From an uncultured Pseudomonadota bacterium (GTDB lineage Bacteria > Myxococcota_A > UBA9160 > PR03): DNA of 64,000 nt. Position 1 is the first letter of the stretch. Every line of letters starts with the position of its first letter. Below are positions 55,742-64,000 of this stretch, in pieces. The translations under genes were made by a program, and so were the position numbers. The notes below the pieces were generated by a model, which saw only the letters and a program-made list of their open reading frames with translations, searched no databases and was not told the DNA's origin. The stretch is from contig CAADGG010000090.1 of assembly GCA_900696485.1 (NCBI GenBank), positions 1 to 64,000 of the forward strand. Direction: 5' to 3'.

Positions 55742-57499
55742 TTGACGAGTGCCTTCCGCGCTCTCGCGCTCGATTACGACGGCACGCTGACGACGGGGGG
55801 GCCGCCCTCGCCGGCGCTTCTCGATGCGCTGCGCGCCATTCGGGAGGAGGGCTTTGCCGTCATCCTGGTGACCGGCCGCATTCTCGAGGAGCTGCGTGCC
55901 GTCTTCCCCGAGGTCGACGCCCACTTCGATCTGCTCGTGGGAGAGAACGGAGCGGTGCTCGAGGGGGACCGCCGCGTTCACGAGTTGGTGGCCCCGGTGG
56001 CCCCCGAACTCGATTCGGTGCTGCGCGAACGGGCCGTCCCCTTCCGGCGCGGTCGCATCCTGCTCGCAACCCGAGGAAAATACGATCAGATCTTGCTCGA
56101 GGAGCTGCGTCGTGGCGGTCTCGATTGCCAGCTCGTCCGCAACCGCGGCGAACTGATGGTCCTGCCGGCCGGCGTATCCAAAGGCTCGGGGTTGCGCCAC
56201 GGGTTGGCGTATCTCGGCATCTCACCGCACAGCGCTCTCGCCGTCGGCGATGCGGAGAACGACATCACATTGCTCGAAGCGTGTGAACTCGGTGTCGCCG
56301 TCGGAGACGCCGTCGCGTCGCTGAAAGCCCGCGCGGACGTCGTCTTGTCGAGGCCGAACGGCGCGGGGGTTCTCGGGCTCCTGCAGGGGCCTCTGCTGCG
56401 CGGGCACGTCCGCGTCGAACCGAGTCGCTGGCAGGTGTCGCTCGGCCGGACAGCCGACGGGAAGTCGGTCGATCTGCCTGCGTCCCAGATCGACCTGCTG
56501 ATCGCCGGTGGCAGCCGCAGCGGCAAGTCCTTCGCGGCCGGTCTGATCGCCGAGCAGCTCGTCGGGCTGGGCTATGCCGTCTGCATGTTCGATCCCGAAG
56601 GCGATCATGCCCCGCTGGGCCGGCTGCCGCAGGTGGTGACGCTGGGCAGCCGCGGAGTTCTTCCGGATCCCGAGGATCTCCTGCGTGTGGTTTCCCAGGG
56701 GATCAACAGTGCGGTCGTCGATCTGTCACTCGTCGGCGCTGCAGAGCGAAACGCCTACATCCGGCACGTCCTCCCGATGCTCGAACAGCTTCGGATCGAG
56801 CGCGGAGTTCCGCACTGGATCGTCATCGACGAGGCGCACTCGTCGCTGGGCGCCGATTTTCCGGTTCCGTCGGTCTCCCACAAAGGGCACTGTCTCGTGA
56901 CGTATCGGCCAGCCGACCTCGCACCCGCCGTGCGGGCGGAGATCGACTTCGTGCTGTTGCTGGCCGGAGAGTCCGGGATCGATCCCGACGTCGCAGCCGC
57001 GATGGATCTCGGCACGAAGCTGGACGCCGCGCCGTTCGGGGCCTCCCCCGGCGCGTGGCCAGCGTCCGGGAACGGGTTGGATCGGTTGGGTCTCGGAGAT
57101 GCCGTGCTGTTTCGCACCGGGGCCGACGCGGATCCGCAGCTCTTCACGCTGGGCGCTCGCTGGGTCGAGCACGTACGGCACTGGCACAAGTACCTGCGCG
57201 CAGAGCTTCCCCGCGAGCGTTGGTTCTACTTTCGCAACGAGAGCCACGACGCAGGCGTGAGCGCCGCGAATCTGGGCGAATTCCATCGTGCGCTGCGCCG
57301 CGTGAGTCACGCGGTCTTGAGACATCACGCCCGCGCGGGCGATTTCTCGCGTTGGCTCGACGAGGTGATCCAGGACGATGCGCTCAGCACCGCCTTCCAC
57401 CGGATCGAAGTACGGGTGGACGACGGCGCGAGCGAGCACGAACTCGCGCGGACCCGCAGGGAACTGCTGGCGGCATTGGAACAGCGCTACGGCATGTAG
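55742..57499 (+). CDS. HAD phosphatase fused to a HerA/VirB4-like P-loop ATPase
   Basis: 585 residues. Residues 1-215 are a type-IIB HAD phosphatase: DYDGTLT (Asp11, Asp13), VTGR, SKGSGL and GDAENDITLLE (169-179). Residues 225-585 are an ATPase with Walker A AGGSRSGKSF (255-264) and Walker B IVIDEAHS near 360, similar to DUF87/HerA-like proteins. The TTG at 55742 has CGAGGA before it, and no later start would keep the DYDGT motif. Divergent from the BaeRF-like gene. Substrates unknown; sugar-phosphate hydrolysis coupled to a pumping or sensing ATPase is speculative. Confidence 0.85.
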   Translation: MTSAFRALALDYDGTLTTGGPPSPALLDALRAIREEGFAVILVTGRILEELRAVFPEVDAHFDLLVGENGAVLEGDRRVHELVAPVAPELDSVLRERAVPFRRGRILLATRGKYDQILLEELRRGGLDCQLVRNRGELMVLPAGVSKGSGLRHGLAYLGISPHSALAVGDAENDITLLEACELGVAVGDAVASLKARADVVLSRPNGAGVLGLLQGPLLRGHVRVEPSRWQVSLGRTADGKSVDLPASQIDLLIAGGSRSGKSFAAGLIAEQLVGLGYAVCMFDPEGDHAPLGRLPQVVTLGSRGVLPDPEDLLRVVSQGINSAVVDLSLVGAAERNAYIRHVLPMLEQLRIERGVPHWIVIDEAHSSLGADFPVPSVSHKGHCLVTYRPADLAPAVRAEIDFVLLLAGESGIDPDVAAAMDLGTKLDAAPFGASPGAWPASGNGLDRLGLGDAVLFRTGADADPQLFTLGARWVEHVRHWHKYLRAELPRERWFYFRNESHDAGVSAANLGEFHRALRRVSHAVLRHHARAGDFSRWLDEVIQDDALSTAFHRIEVRVDDGASEHELARTRRELLAALEQRYGM

Positions 57500-57505
57500 C
57501 TTCGT

Positions 57506-58315
57506 CTAGTCGGGATCCGCGAACCGCGCGGGCCGCCGGGCGAGGTTCGCCTGGACGGCCTCGATCTGGTTGGCGCGGCCGAGCAGCGAGCGCTGGAGCG
57601 ACTCCTCGAGCTGCAGGCCTTCTTCGATCGACACGAGTCCCGAGGCGTCGAGCAGGCGCTTGCCGGCCCGGATCGCCTCGGGCGACTTGGCGGCAATCTC
57701 GGCCGCCAGCGCCAGCGCCGCAGCATGCGGGTCGTGCTCCACGCGCGTGGCGAGACCGAGAGCGACGGCCTCGGCGCCTTCGACCGCGCGACCGGTGAAG
57801 GTGAGTTCCTTGGCCACATCGAGTCGTACCAGCCGGCGCAGCGTCTGGGTTCCGCTCATGTCCGGCACCAGCCCCCATTTGATCTCCATCACGGACATCC
57901 GGGCATCCGGCGCAACGAGCCGGAGGTCCGCACCGAGCGCGATCTGGAGGCCCCCGCCATACGCCACGCCGTGTACTGCTGCGATCACCGGAACCGGCAG
58001 CTCCGTCCAGACCCACGCCGCAAGCTGCGCGAGATTGGCGGGACTCTCGGAGCCCTCGCGGGAGAGCAGCCCGGGGCCACTGCCCTTCGGCGCGCTCGCC
58101 ATCGCCTGGAAGGACCCGAAGTCGAGTCCGGCGCAGAATGCGCGCCCCTCGCCGGACAGGACGGCCGCCCGCACGCTGCGATCGCGAGCCAGGCCCCGTC
58201 CCGCTTCGACGAGCGCCTGGAACATCGGAAGGTCCAGCGCGTTGAGCTTCTCGGGACGATTCAGCCGGACGTCGGCGACCCCCTCTCGTACCGACACGAT
58301 CACGCGATCCGACAT
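57506..58315 (-). CDS. Enoyl-CoA hydratase/isomerase (crotonase) family protein
   Basis: 269 residues. RPEKLNALDLPMF, GRAFCAGLDFGS and VHGVAYGGGLQIALGADLR form the CoA and oxyanion-hole sites. The second acidic position in MEIKWGLVPDMSGT is Asp, and the first Glu of hydratases is Lys-Trp here, which fits an isomerase/dienoyl-CoA-isomerase type better than a plain hydratase. AGGAGGAG lies before the ATG. It converges on the HAD-ATPase gene with a six-base gap. Fatty-acid or aromatic CoA degradation is likely. Confidence 0.85.
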   Translation of the reverse strand: MSDRVIVSVREGVADVRLNRPEKLNALDLPMFQALVEAGRGLARDRSVRAAVLSGEGRAFCAGLDFGSFQAMASAPKGSGPGLLSREGSESPANLAQLAAWVWTELPVPVIAAVHGVAYGGGLQIALGADLRLVAPDARMSVMEIKWGLVPDMSGTQTLRRLVRLDVAKELTFTGRAVEGAEAVALGLATRVEHDPHAAALALAAEIAAKSPEAIRAGKRLLDASGLVSIEEGLQLEESLQRSLLGRANQIEAVQANLARRPARFADPD

Positions 58316-58351
58316 CGTCGCTCCTCCTGTTCGGGCGGGATCTTCGAGGAC

Positions 58352-59119
58352 TCAGCGCAGGCTGGCCGCGCGCAGATGGTCCACCTCGTTGAAGTTCTGG
58401 AGGCACCACACGAACCCGGTCATGCCGACCGGGCGCGACTGGACGACCGCATAGGCCGTGAGTTCCAGTTCGAAACGATTCCATTCCCACGGCACGCCCG
58501 GCACGTCGAGCAGGTGTGTGAGCGCGACCGCGTTGGTTCCGCCGTGCGCAACCAACACGATACGATGTCTCCTCGGGGGTAGCGTCCAGACAGTGAACTC
58601 GTCTTCGCTCTCGCGGCGGACCTTGTGCCTCGCGAGCAGTTCGGCGAGCGTTCGCGTCACGCGTGCGTGGAACTCGCGGAACGTCTCACCGCCTGGCCAG
58701 CCTTCCCAATGCTCGCCGAGCCGCCGTCGCGCAGCCTGGTGGAAGTACGTATCGACCTCGACCTGGGACAGGCCGCGCAGCGCGAGGCCGATCTCGGCGA
58801 GGCCATCGATCGTCACCGGCGTCAATCCGGCAATCTTGGCCAGCGGCTCGGCCGTCTCCTGGGCGCGGCGCAGGGGGCTCACGTAGATCGCATCGATCGC
58901 AGACCCGGCGAGACGTTGTGCCGCGGCCTCCGCCTGACGGCGGCCTCGCTCCGTCAGGCGAGCATTCTCGACGGAGAGGCCGCCTCCGGGAGTCCAGTCC
59001 GGCTCGCCGTGGCGCAGCAGCACGATCTCCACCTGAGCATCGAGGCGCAGGCGCTCCTCGCGGCGCGAGATCGCGCCGGGCTCGGGGTGTCTCGGCGTCG
59101 GTGTTTCCGGATCAGACAT
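58352..59119 (-). CDS. Histidine phosphatase superfamily protein
   Basis: 255 residues. VLLRHGEPDW (Arg36-His37-Gly38) is the catalytic motif, SPLRRAQETAEPLA the second arginine site, and LVAHGGTNAVALT carries the second histidine. About 30 residues precede the domain. Substrate unknown; phosphoglycerate-mutase-like phosphatases act on many small phosphates. GGGAG precedes the ATG. 36 bases upstream of the crotonase on the same strand, so co-transcription is likely. Confidence 0.86.
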   Translation of the reverse strand: MSDPETPTPRHPEPGAISRREERLRLDAQVEIVLLRHGEPDWTPGGGLSVENARLTERGRRQAEAAAQRLAGSAIDAIYVSPLRRAQETAEPLAKIAGLTPVTIDGLAEIGLALRGLSQVEVDTYFHQAARRRLGEHWEGWPGGETFREFHARVTRTLAELLARHKVRRESEDEFTVWTLPPRRHRIVLVAHGGTNAVALTHLLDVPGVPWEWNRFELELTAYAVVQSRPVGMTGFVWCLQNFNEVDHLRAASLR

Positions 59120-59202
59120 GGCTCCCGGTTCCGATTCTCGGGGTCGGAGGGCGTATCATAGCCGCGTCCGCGATGGCGAAACCACCTGTGCGAGGAGATC
59201 CG

Positions 59203-60006
59203 ATGAGCCCGTTGCCGGCCGCTGATTCCGTGTTGCAGACCGAGCTCGACGACGGGGTCGTGGTCGTCACGCTCGATCGACCCGATGCGATGAATGCGCT
59301 CTCGCTCGCGCTGCGCCGCGAGTTGAGACGGGTTTTCCGCCAGATCGCGAACGAAGAAGAGATCCGTGTCGTGATCTTGACCGGACGAGGCCGGGCCTTC
59401 TGTGCTGGACTCGACCTCGAGGAAATGGCCGGAGCGGACGCCGGCGCCGAGACTGCTCCGGCAGCCACTCTCGACGCGGCGGACATGATCTCCGCGCTGC
59501 GCGCGTGCCCGGTTCCGATCATCGGGGCGATCAACGGCTTTGCGATCACCGGTGGCTTCGAGCTCGCGTTGGCCTGTGATTTCCTGATTGCCTCGCGCGA
59601 CGCACGCTTCGCCGATACCCACGCCCGGGTCGGGATCGTGCCGGGTTGGGGTCTGTCGCAGCTGCTGCCGCGCTGGGTCGGCCCCGGGCGCGCCCGCGAG
59701 CTGTCGTTCACCGGGAACTTCCTCTCGGCAACCCAGGCGTGTGAATGGGGGCTCGTGAACCGGGTCGTCGCACCCGAGGATCTGCTGCCCACCTGTCACC
59801 AGCTGGCCCGCGACATCGTCTCGTGCGACAGCCGCACGATCCGCGAGATCAAGCGGATCTACGGGGCGGGGGCCGCCGTCTCGCTCGGCGAGGGGCTACG
59901 GCTCGAGGCGGCCGCGGCGCGGGAGTTCGCCCGTTCGGTCTCGGCCGCGGACCTCGCGGCGCGCCGCCCGGGAATCCAGGCACGCGGGCGCAGTCAGTCG
60001 CGTTGA
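59203..60006 (+). CDS. Enoyl-CoA hydratase/isomerase (crotonase) family protein
   Basis: 267 residues. RPDAMNALSLALR, GRGRAFCAGLDLEEM and NGFAITGGFELALACDFL give the CoA pocket and oxyanion hole. The second catalytic position in HARVGIVPGWGLSQLLP reads VG, so it lacks the Glu of true hydratases. AGGAG seven bases before the ATG at 59203 supports this start over ATG 59173. A TATCAT -10-like box at 59154-59159 lacks a clear -35. Divergent from the histidine phosphatase. Confidence 0.87.
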   Translation: MSPLPAADSVLQTELDDGVVVVTLDRPDAMNALSLALRRELRRVFRQIANEEEIRVVILTGRGRAFCAGLDLEEMAGADAGAETAPAATLDAADMISALRACPVPIIGAINGFAITGGFELALACDFLIASRDARFADTHARVGIVPGWGLSQLLPRWVGPGRARELSFTGNFLSATQACEWGLVNRVVAPEDLLPTCHQLARDIVSCDSRTIREIKRIYGAGAAVSLGEGLRLEAAAAREFARSVSAADLAARRPGIQARGRSQSR

Positions 60007-60085
60007 TCACGACGGCGTAGCCGCGCGGCGGCGGGCGGCGCGAACGACGTGCGGCCGCGGCGGCGGAGCGACCTCTCGGGACCAC

Positions 60086-60114
60086 TTGTCATACGAGATA
60101 TGACAACGTATGTT
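60086..60114 (+). promoter_or_regulatory. Promoter overlapping a perfect palindrome (operator)
   Basis: TTGTCA (60086-60091), 17-bp spacer, TATGTT (60109-60114). The -35 and spacer contain TTGTCATA and TATGACAA (60086-60093/60099-60106), an 8-bp perfect inverted repeat with a 5-base centre. It is an AT-rich island in GC-rich surroundings, 40 bases before a gene for a putative RHH DNA-binding protein. Confidence 0.6.
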
Positions 60115-60153
60115 CCGGCGGTCAGGCCAGAAGCGAGAAGAGGGGGAGGCGAG

Positions 60154-60669
60154 ATGGGCAACGACCCGCCGCGGAGCGCCGCCGAGTCCCGTCCGAAGGA
60201 CCGCCTCGTGCAGACCCGCGTGCCGCGCGATCTCGAATCGACTCTCAAGCGCGAAGCGCGACGGCGTCGGCTCACCGTGTCGCACCTGATCCGCAACGTG
60301 CTCGAGGATGCGTTCGATCTGGTCGATGGCGTCGTCGCCAACGTCGACGAGCTGGTCAGTGACTCGGTGGAGCTGGTGCGCAGGGTCGGCAGCGATGCGC
60401 GTCGCGTCGCGGACAGCGTGCGTGATGTCGGACGCCCGCTGGATCACGAGCCGGACGGGGACGCGGCTGCTGCGGCGCGTGTCTGGGCCTGGAATCGGGT
60501 CGTGCTGAACGGCGGAGCGGAATGTTCGCAGTGCCAGCGCGTCATGAGGCGCGGGACAGAGGCCTACGCCGGACTGTGCGACGACGCGACACGGCCGCGG
60601 GAGTGGCTCTGTGCGGGCTGCGTCGCCCAGCTCGGCAAGCCGGACGTCGCAGGAGGCGAGGGACGATGA
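60154..60669 (+). CDS. RHH-like protein with a C-terminal zinc ribbon
   Basis: 171 residues. RLVQTRVPRDLESTLKREA with LTVSHLIRNVLEDAF (about 17-54) looks like a ribbon-helix-helix DNA-binding unit. A helical middle (55-95) follows, then a four-cysteine ribbon with C124, C127, C153 and C156. GGGGGAGGCGAG precedes the ATG at 60154. The stop overlaps the ATG of the UbiB-like kinase. I infer an autoregulator of the pair, acting at the palindrome upstream; a structural role is the alternative. Confidence 0.7.
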   Translation: MGNDPPRSAAESRPKDRLVQTRVPRDLESTLKREARRRRLTVSHLIRNVLEDAFDLVDGVVANVDELVSDSVELVRRVGSDARRVADSVRDVGRPLDHEPDGDAAAAARVWAWNRVVLNGGAECSQCQRVMRRGTEAYAGLCDDATRPREWLCAGCVAQLGKPDVAGGEGR

Positions 60670-62180
60670 GCGAGCGAACGAGCAGAGCGCCGACATGGTT
60701 GACGGCGATCGACGACGCCCTCGGCTGGGTCGAGGAGACGGCCTGGGACCTTCGAGAGATTGCCGATCGGGCTGCTACGGGTTGGCGCAAGGTCGCAGCG
60801 GATTGGCACACCCTGGCAGAAGACGTGCAGATGCTCGCGCAAGAGGCGGCACGGTTGCCCGATCGCTCGGTCCGGCTGGCGACGACGAGTTGGCTCGTCG
60901 GGCAGGTGGTCTTGAGCTATCGGCTGCACGCGCTGCGCACGCCGTTCCTCTCGGAAGAGACCGCTCGTACGCAGCTCGAGGCTTTGCACGCACACAACGC
61001 GCGTCGCTTCCAGGAGGGCAGCGCACGGCACGGCGCCGGTTTTCTGAAGATCGGGCAGATGCTCTCGACGCGTCCGGACCTGTTGCCCGAGGCGTGGATC
61101 GCCGAACTTGCGAAGCTCCAGGATGCGGCGCCCGCGCTTCCCTTCGCGGTGATTCGAACCGTGGTCGAAGACGACCTTGGAGCCCCGTTGGAGGATCTCT
61201 TCGCGGCCTTCGATCCCGAGCCGATCGGGGCCGCCAGCATCGCGCAAGTACACCGCGCGCAGATGCCGGACGGCGAGCCGGTCGCCGTGAAGGTGCGGCG
61301 GCCCGGCGTCGAGTCTCTGCTGGATCTCGATCTCGACGTCCTCGAGGGTTTCATCGCCAGCACGCGTTCGATGCTGCCCGACGCGGACTGGCTGGCGATC
61401 ACGCGCGAGGTCCGAACAGCGGTGTCGGCGGAACTCGACTTCGCCCGGGAAGCCGTCGTGATGGATCGCGTCGCGGAATTCTTCCGCGCACACCCGAAGA
61501 TCCGCGTGCCGCGCAGTCGCCCCGAGCGTTGTGGCGAACGGGTGCTGACGGCCACTTTCTGCGAAGGACGCCGGATCGCCGACGCGCTCGACGAGTGGAC
61601 GGCCGCCCGCGCAAGCGGCGATGCGGCGGCCGGAGCACGCCTCGACGAGACGCTGGGGCTGCTGCTCGAGGCGTATCTGCGCATGGTGCTCGAGGCAGGC
61701 GTCTTCCAGGCGGATCCTCATCCGGGCAACCTGCTCGTAGCGTCCGACGGCACGTTGGTGGTGCTCGACTTCGGCTGCTCGCGTGAACTCGTGCCGTCAC
61801 GGCGCCGCCTGTACCTGGGACTGGCGGCGGCCATCCTCGCCGGGGACCGGGAGAACACGGCGGCACGCCTCCGGGAGCTCGGCTTCACGACGCGTAGCGG
61901 ACAGCCGGACTCTCTCCTCACGTTTGCGGAGGCCATGCTCGGAGCGTTTCGCCGCATGGCAGAAGGCGGCGAGGCTTGGCTCGCGCCGGCCGCCGTCGAG
62001 GCCGAGCTCCGCGGTCTGCTGCACGCCGTCGAAAGGGACCCGGTGACGAAGTTGCCGGACGATTTCGTGATGCTCGGGCGCGTTTTCGGAACGCTCGGAG
62101 GATTGTTCCAGCATCACCGGCCGCGCATCGACTGGGGGCGACATGTCGCGCCCGTGCTCGGGGCCGCCTGGCTGCGCTGA
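60666..62180 (+). CDS. ABC1/UbiB-family protein kinase-like (ADCK), second copy
   Basis: 504 residues. FLKIGQMLSTRPDLLP holds the KxGQ motif (about 129-132), then IGAASIAQVHRAQ, VFQADPHPGNLLV and LDFGCSRELVP. An ~85-residue helical N-terminal region before the family domain (TAIDDALGWVEETAWDLRE) is specific to this copy. The ATG overlaps the RHH gene stop (ATGA), so translation is coupled. Its catalytic segment reads QADPHPGN, the usual form, whereas the copy at 41631 has HGDLHGGN; the two probably differ in role. Confidence 0.88.
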   Translation: MSERTSRAPTWLTAIDDALGWVEETAWDLREIADRAATGWRKVAADWHTLAEDVQMLAQEAARLPDRSVRLATTSWLVGQVVLSYRLHALRTPFLSEETARTQLEALHAHNARRFQEGSARHGAGFLKIGQMLSTRPDLLPEAWIAELAKLQDAAPALPFAVIRTVVEDDLGAPLEDLFAAFDPEPIGAASIAQVHRAQMPDGEPVAVKVRRPGVESLLDLDLDVLEGFIASTRSMLPDADWLAITREVRTAVSAELDFAREAVVMDRVAEFFRAHPKIRVPRSRPERCGERVLTATFCEGRRIADALDEWTAARASGDAAAGARLDETLGLLLEAYLRMVLEAGVFQADPHPGNLLVASDGTLVVLDFGCSRELVPSRRRLYLGLAAAILAGDRENTAARLRELGFTTRSGQPDSLLTFAEAMLGAFRRMAEGGEAWLAPAAVEAELRGLLHAVERDPVTKLPDDFVMLGRVFGTLGGLFQHHRPRIDWGRHVAPVLGAAWLR

Positions 62181-62246
62181 ACGGATTCTGCGCAACACGG
62201 GGAATCGGCGGAGAAGCCGAATGCGATCCGCTCCGGCAGCGCTCGA

Positions 62247-64000
62247 TTACTCCGTTCGCATTCCGCCTGCCGGTGCGGTCACCACCACGCGTTCGACGAC
62301 ATCGGGGACTCGATCCGCGGGACCGAGGGCGGCGCGGAAGTACTCGAAGCGCGACCAGGGGACGGACAGGTTGGCGTGCCAGGCCGAACCGGGGTCTCCA
62401 CTCGGTCCCGAGGAGTGCGCGAACCAGGCCTCGTCGGGGCGAGCGAGATCGCAGACGAAGCGACTGCTGGCAGCGACGAAGGCACGGAGCCGTCCGTCGG
62501 CTTCGAGCGACCGGGACGGATTCACCGTGTAGTCGTCGCCCGGAAACGCGGCCTCGAGCGCCCGCAGGCGCCGACCGATTCCCGGGAGTTCCGCGAGCAA
62601 CGTTCCGAGGCGCACGCGTTGGATGTCGCCCCAGTGCCAGGCGGACGGGTCTTCGCCGCAGCGCGCTTGCAGACGGTCCAGCGCAGCGCGCAAGGCCTCG
62701 CCGGCGAGAGACGCCAAGGACTGACCGGCGGCCGACTCGATATCGCCCCGCAGCGGATCGGCCGGATCGAGGAGCAGTCGTTCGAGGCGGGGAAGGGCGC
62801 GACGTCCGTTCGCGAAACGCTTGCCGACCCGAGGACCGAGCACCGCGAGGAAGCAGCGATCCGCGAGCGCCCGGCGGGTGAAGTAGAACACCGAGGCGGC
62901 ACTCGACTCGGCGCCGAAGGAGCCATCCCAACCCTTCAACAGCGTGAGCGCGCGATCCTCGCGCGAGCCGTCACCACGCAGCGGCAGGAGCAGTGCGAGC
63001 AGCGCGTCGCGCAGGGCCGGCGCATACTTTGCTCGTACGTCCGATTGCAGATCCGTCGAGTCTTCGGGGCGATGGATCGGATTGGCGGCAAGCTGCGCCT
63101 CGATCTGATCCTGACGATGGCGCGGCTCGAAGTGGACGCGCGTCGCGACCGGATCACTCTGCGAAGGATCCGTGTAGGAGTTGGCCGTCGCGACGTAACC
63201 GATGGCGGGATTCTCGAGCCGTGGCATCGCATCGAACGGGACGAAGCCCCGCCACTGCGCATCGGGATCATGTGCGTCGCGCACGAACAAGCCGTCATGC
63301 TGGCGCTGCGGCAGCTTGCCGAACAGTTGCCACCCGAAGGCGCCGTCGCGATGTGCCCAGACGTGATTGAAGTCGAACGGCCCTTCGTGCATGTCACGCA
63401 ATGCCGAACGCTGCTGCTCGAGGCTGCGGGCTGCAGCCAGGGCCAGATAGCCGGTGATGTAGCGTCCGGCATCACTCGGCACGTAGCGAACCGCGAGATC
63501 CACACCCTCGCCGTGCGTCCAGCCCGGATAGAGGATGCCGTGCTCACAGGAGTCCCAACGCAGCTCGAGGCGGCGTCCCAGGCGTACCCTCCGCGGGTCC
63601 CGGTGCGATTCGATTTCCTGGCTGCCGGTCGGCGTTCGGTAGCGGGCCGCATCTTCGGCAAGTCGATGGACGCGGAAGAGATCCCAGCTATCGCGGAAGC
63701 CGGTCGTGCAGCCCCAGGCGAAGTGGCCGTTGTGACCGAAGCCGAAGGCCGGGTAGCCCGGAAAACAGCCACCCTGCACGCGGTACTCGGGACATTCGAG
63801 GTGCACGGGGTACCAGTAGGTAGGCAGTGGGAGCAGAGGCACGTGCGGGTCATTGGCGAGGATCGGTGCGCCGGACAGGCTCCTTTCGCCCGACACGGCC
63901 CAGTTGTTGCTGCCCACCGACGGCAGGTGCACGGGGGGTTCCGGCAGGGATCCCACGGCGTGTCGCGTGAGCTGCGGTGCGTTCTGCCAGGGCGCTTCCG
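62247..64000 (-). CDS. Penicillin acylase family protein, partial
   Basis: Runs off the right edge; about 584 residues seen, including the whole beta chain. The autoprocessing site is G-S-N-N-W (codon for the N-terminal nucleophile Ser at 63911-63909), followed by AVSGERSLSGAPILANDPH with typical acylase residues, then FPGYPAFGFGHNGHFAWG and the Asn in VATANSYT. The alpha chain and signal peptide lie beyond 64000. Such Ntn-hydrolases act in the periplasm on amides such as acyl-homoserine lactones or beta-lactams. Convergent with the UbiB-like gene. Confidence 0.9.
   Translation of the reverse strand, partial: EAPWQNAPQLTRHAVGSLPEPPVHLPSVGSNNWAVSGERSLSGAPILANDPHVPLLPLPTYWYPVHLECPEYRVQGGCFPGYPAFGFGHNGHFAWGCTTGFRDSWDLFRVHRLAEDAARYRTPTGSQEIESHRDPRRVRLGRRLELRWDSCEHGILYPGWTHGEGVDLAVRYVPSDAGRYITGYLALAAARSLEQQRSALRDMHEGPFDFNHVWAHRDGAFGWQLFGKLPQRQHDGLFVRDAHDPDAQWRGFVPFDAMPRLENPAIGYVATANSYTDPSQSDPVATRVHFEPRHRQDQIEAQLAANPIHRPEDSTDLQSDVRAKYAPALRDALLALLLPLRGDGSREDRALTLLKGWDGSFGAESSAASVFYFTRRALADRCFLAVLGPRVGKRFANGRRALPRLERLLLDPADPLRGDIESAAGQSLASLAGEALRAALDRLQARCGEDPSAWHWGDIQRVRLGTLLAELPGIGRRLRALEAAFPGDDYTVNPSRSLEADGRLRAFVAASSRFVCDLARPDEAWFAHSSGPSGDPGSAWHANLSVPWSRFEYFRAALGPADRVPDVVERVVVTAPAGGMRTE

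Noticed and set aside
59154-59159. Promoter TATCAT before the second crotonase
   Set aside because: Good -10 hexamer but no -35 at 16-18 bases, so not listed as a feature.

Overview
The window is a dense, very GC-rich bacterial chromosome segment with short gaps, many GTG/TTG starts and frequent 4-base ATGA/GTGA stop-start overlaps. The left part carries rpsB-tsf-pyrH-frr-uppS-dxr-rseP-tsaB followed by ilvC-psd-pssA-leuA-leuB-usg-truA-rplM-rpsI. I know the second order best from Geobacter and other former Deltaproteobacteria. With a PEP-CTERM protein, sigma-54 type promoters, a PilZ protein and a DUF4388 protein, this suggests a Desulfobacterota/Myxococcota/Binatota-like organism. No rRNA is present, so the phylum is an inference.

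Layout. 1-494: untranslated region with a strong 20-bp inverted repeat and a possible rpsB promoter. 495-8400: translation, nucleotide, isoprenoid and envelope genes (cdsA, common between uppS and dxr, is absent). 8401-16755: branched-chain amino acid and phosphatidylethanolamine genes, a USG-1-like pseudo-dehydrogenase, truA and rplM-rpsI, closed by a clear terminator. 16894-19337: a NUDIX hydrolase, pyrG and two tRNAs (Val-CAC, Arg-CCG). 19364-25496 (minus): ilvN/ilvB, a radical SAM protein and uvrA. 25549-35880: a secreted PCMT, a PilZ protein, an M20 peptidase, a haem-motif protein, a DUF4388 protein, a rhomboid protease, a nested palindromic repeat element, a membrane histidine kinase, a metallo-hydrolase and a 60-residue zinc-finger-like ORF. 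35867-40382 (minus): a glycerol-3-phosphate cluster (FGGY kinase, alkyl-DHAP-synthase-like flavoenzyme, glpD). 40481-49320: a histone-H1-like protein, cytochrome c lipoprotein, UbiB-like kinase, membrane MutS-like ATPase, secreted unknown, and a GMC oxidoreductase with a Tat-type small partner. 49452-50426: a PEP-CTERM protein. 51142-53532: a RecQ helicase with long disordered tails. 53562-57499: a stress/ribosome group (HPF-cold-shock fusion, CBS-DksA fusion, small BaeRF-like protein, HAD-ATPase fusion). 57506-64000: two crotonases, a histidine phosphatase, an RHH-type protein coupled to a second UbiB-like kinase, and a penicillin acylase running off the end.

The most interesting theme is regulation. 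Four sites match the sigma-54 -24/-12 pattern with the exact 12-base GG-to-GC spacing: before the histone-like gene (40407-40421), the PEP-CTERM gene (50466-50480, minus), the BaeRF-like/CBS-DksA/HPF-CSD group (55551-55565, minus) and the HAD-ATPase gene (55711-55725). The first two are near perfect. The last two are degenerate, but they face away from each other across the start of the ribosome-linked group. My inference is an RpoN-linked dormancy or surface regulon, with 53562-57499 as its most unusual part.
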